Assembly: GCA_023433705.1 (NCBI GenBank)
Contig: JAEYUC010000043.1
Location: 1-64,000, forward strand
DNA from: Pseudomonadota bacterium
GTDB taxonomy: Bacteria > Pseudomonadota > Gammaproteobacteria > Steroidobacterales > Steroidobacteraceae
Direction of reading: 5' to 3'
DNA: 64,000 nt
The position numbers and the translations under genes are program-made. Under the pieces are notes generated by a model. That model worked only from the letters and a program-made list of their open reading frames with translations. It made no database searches and was not told where the DNA came from. Within the stretch, counting starts at the first letter, position 1, and every line of letters starts with the position of its first letter. Shown here one piece after another: positions 63,507 to 64,000 of this stretch.

Positions 63507-64000
63507 ATGTTCATCCACTTCGACAGGGATCGGCCATCGGACTCGCCCTTCATCGAGCGGGTGTGGAGCTGTCATAGTGAATCCGGCGGGCCTTTCCTCG
63601 CCGTCGCGTCGACGCATTGGGAGTTCGTCGTCTCGCGTGTCGCGGGCCAAACCACGTGCACATTGCATGGGCCGGAAACGCGGCCGCGCGAAGTGGAATG
63701 CCCGCCGGCTGGGGAGTGGTTTGCGATTCGTTTCAAGTCGGGCACGTACATGCCGGGCCTGCCGGTGTCGCGCCTCGTGAATGGCAACGACGTGACTCTG
63801 CCCGGCTCGTTTCGCGGGCGGTTCCGGCTGGAGGGGTTCACGTTCGAGATTCCGGGCTTCGGCAACGCGGAGGCGTTCGTCGAGCGCCTCGTCAGGCGCG
63901 GCCTGCTGATACGTGATTCCGGCGTATCCGCCGCGCTCGCCGGCGACGATGAAGCAATGAACTCGCGCACGGCGCAAAGGCACTTCCTGCACGCCACCGG
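63507..64000 (+). CDS. AraC-type regulator with DUF6597 N-terminus, 3' end outside window
   Basis: The first 164 residues of a regulator: MFIHFDRDRPSDSPFIERVWSCHSESGGPF, LAVASTHWEFVVSRVAGQTTCTLHGPETRP, EWFAIRFKSGTYMPGLPV, then LVNGNDVTLPGSFRGRFRLEG and, at the edge, SRTAQRHFLHATG, the start of a helix-turn-helix. The pattern matches DUF6597/AraC regulators. The DNA-binding domain lies outside the window. Confidence 0.85.
   Translation, partial: MFIHFDRDRPSDSPFIERVWSCHSESGGPFLAVASTHWEFVVSRVAGQTTCTLHGPETRPREVECPPAGEWFAIRFKSGTYMPGLPVSRLVNGNDVTLPGSFRGRFRLEGFTFEIPGFGNAEAFVERLVRRGLLIRDSGVSAALAGDDEAMNSRTAQRHFLHAT

Overview
The window is high-GC DNA with dense, often overlapping genes, ATG/GTG starts and strong Shine-Dalgarno sites. 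Gene content (CoA-acylating methylmalonate-semialdehyde dehydrogenase, glgP-glgB-glgX-malQ glycogen genes with polyphosphate glucokinase, Ohr, Sbal_3080-type lipoprotein, REP-like palindromes) points to a gammaproteobacterium, perhaps of the Steroidobacterales/Xanthomonadales kind. That placement is inference from gene content only.

Layout. (1) 1-3.2 kb: the 5' part of mmsA, a small membrane protein and a coupled trio (DUF6174-like protein, YjaB-like acetyltransferase, VOC protein). (2) 3.2-14 kb, minus strand: an overlapping run glgP, glgB, glgX, malQ, cysQ and an EamA transporter, with ppgK divergent. glgB seems to start at ATT, next to a REP-type palindrome. (3) 15-34 kb: housekeeping and envelope genes: an HD-domain response regulator, lipoproteins, an addiction module with a frameshifted toxin, a MESH1-type hydrolase, Ohr, a frameshifted diiron-type protein beside an AraC regulator, two paralogous membrane GGDEF proteins flanking a CPBP protease and an amidohydrolase, a secreted GH51 arabinofuranosidase, an S41 peptidase and a metallopeptidase-like TPR protein. 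(4) 34.4-56.8 kb: an accessory island rich in nucleases and toxin-antitoxin genes. (5) 56.9-64 kb: secreted esterase, sugar dehydrogenase overlapping a GH15 glucoamylase, a ParE-type module, class I fructose-bisphosphate aldolase and the start of an AraC-like regulator.

The island is the most interesting part. Its core is a five-gene overlapping minus-strand operon (54590 to 45787): NERD-domain UvrD-like helicase, HNH endonuclease, MmeI-like DNA methyltransferase with no nuclease motif I can see, SF2 DExH helicase, and a GIY-YIG-type nuclease. It looks like a restriction-type defence system whose parts are on separate polypeptides, and I cannot match it to a named system. Beside it are a DarT-type ADP-ribosyltransferase with its NADAR antitoxin, a HEPN-plus-GIY-YIG fusion, a third GIY-YIG gene broken at a G8 run and a 7-bp tandem repeat (possible phase-variation sites), an EXK-nuclease/DUF5655 protein, two ORF6N genes (one broken), a DUF2726 protein and a NYN protein. 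One HNH endonuclease gene survives as three fragments; two share a 178-bp near-identical direct repeat on either side of the DarT cassette, which marks the island as a repeated insertion site.

How the genes work together. GlgP, GlgX and MalQ degrade and remodel alpha-glucans, GlgB branches them, and PpgK phosphorylates the released glucose. GH15 and the sugar dehydrogenase give a second route from oligosaccharide to oxidised sugar, and class I aldolase feeds the lower pathway. The island probably protects against phage and plasmids. Several reading frames (parE, diiron protein, ORF6N copy, GIY-YIG gene, an amber-interrupted ORF) are broken by single small changes, most of them inside or near mobile regions.
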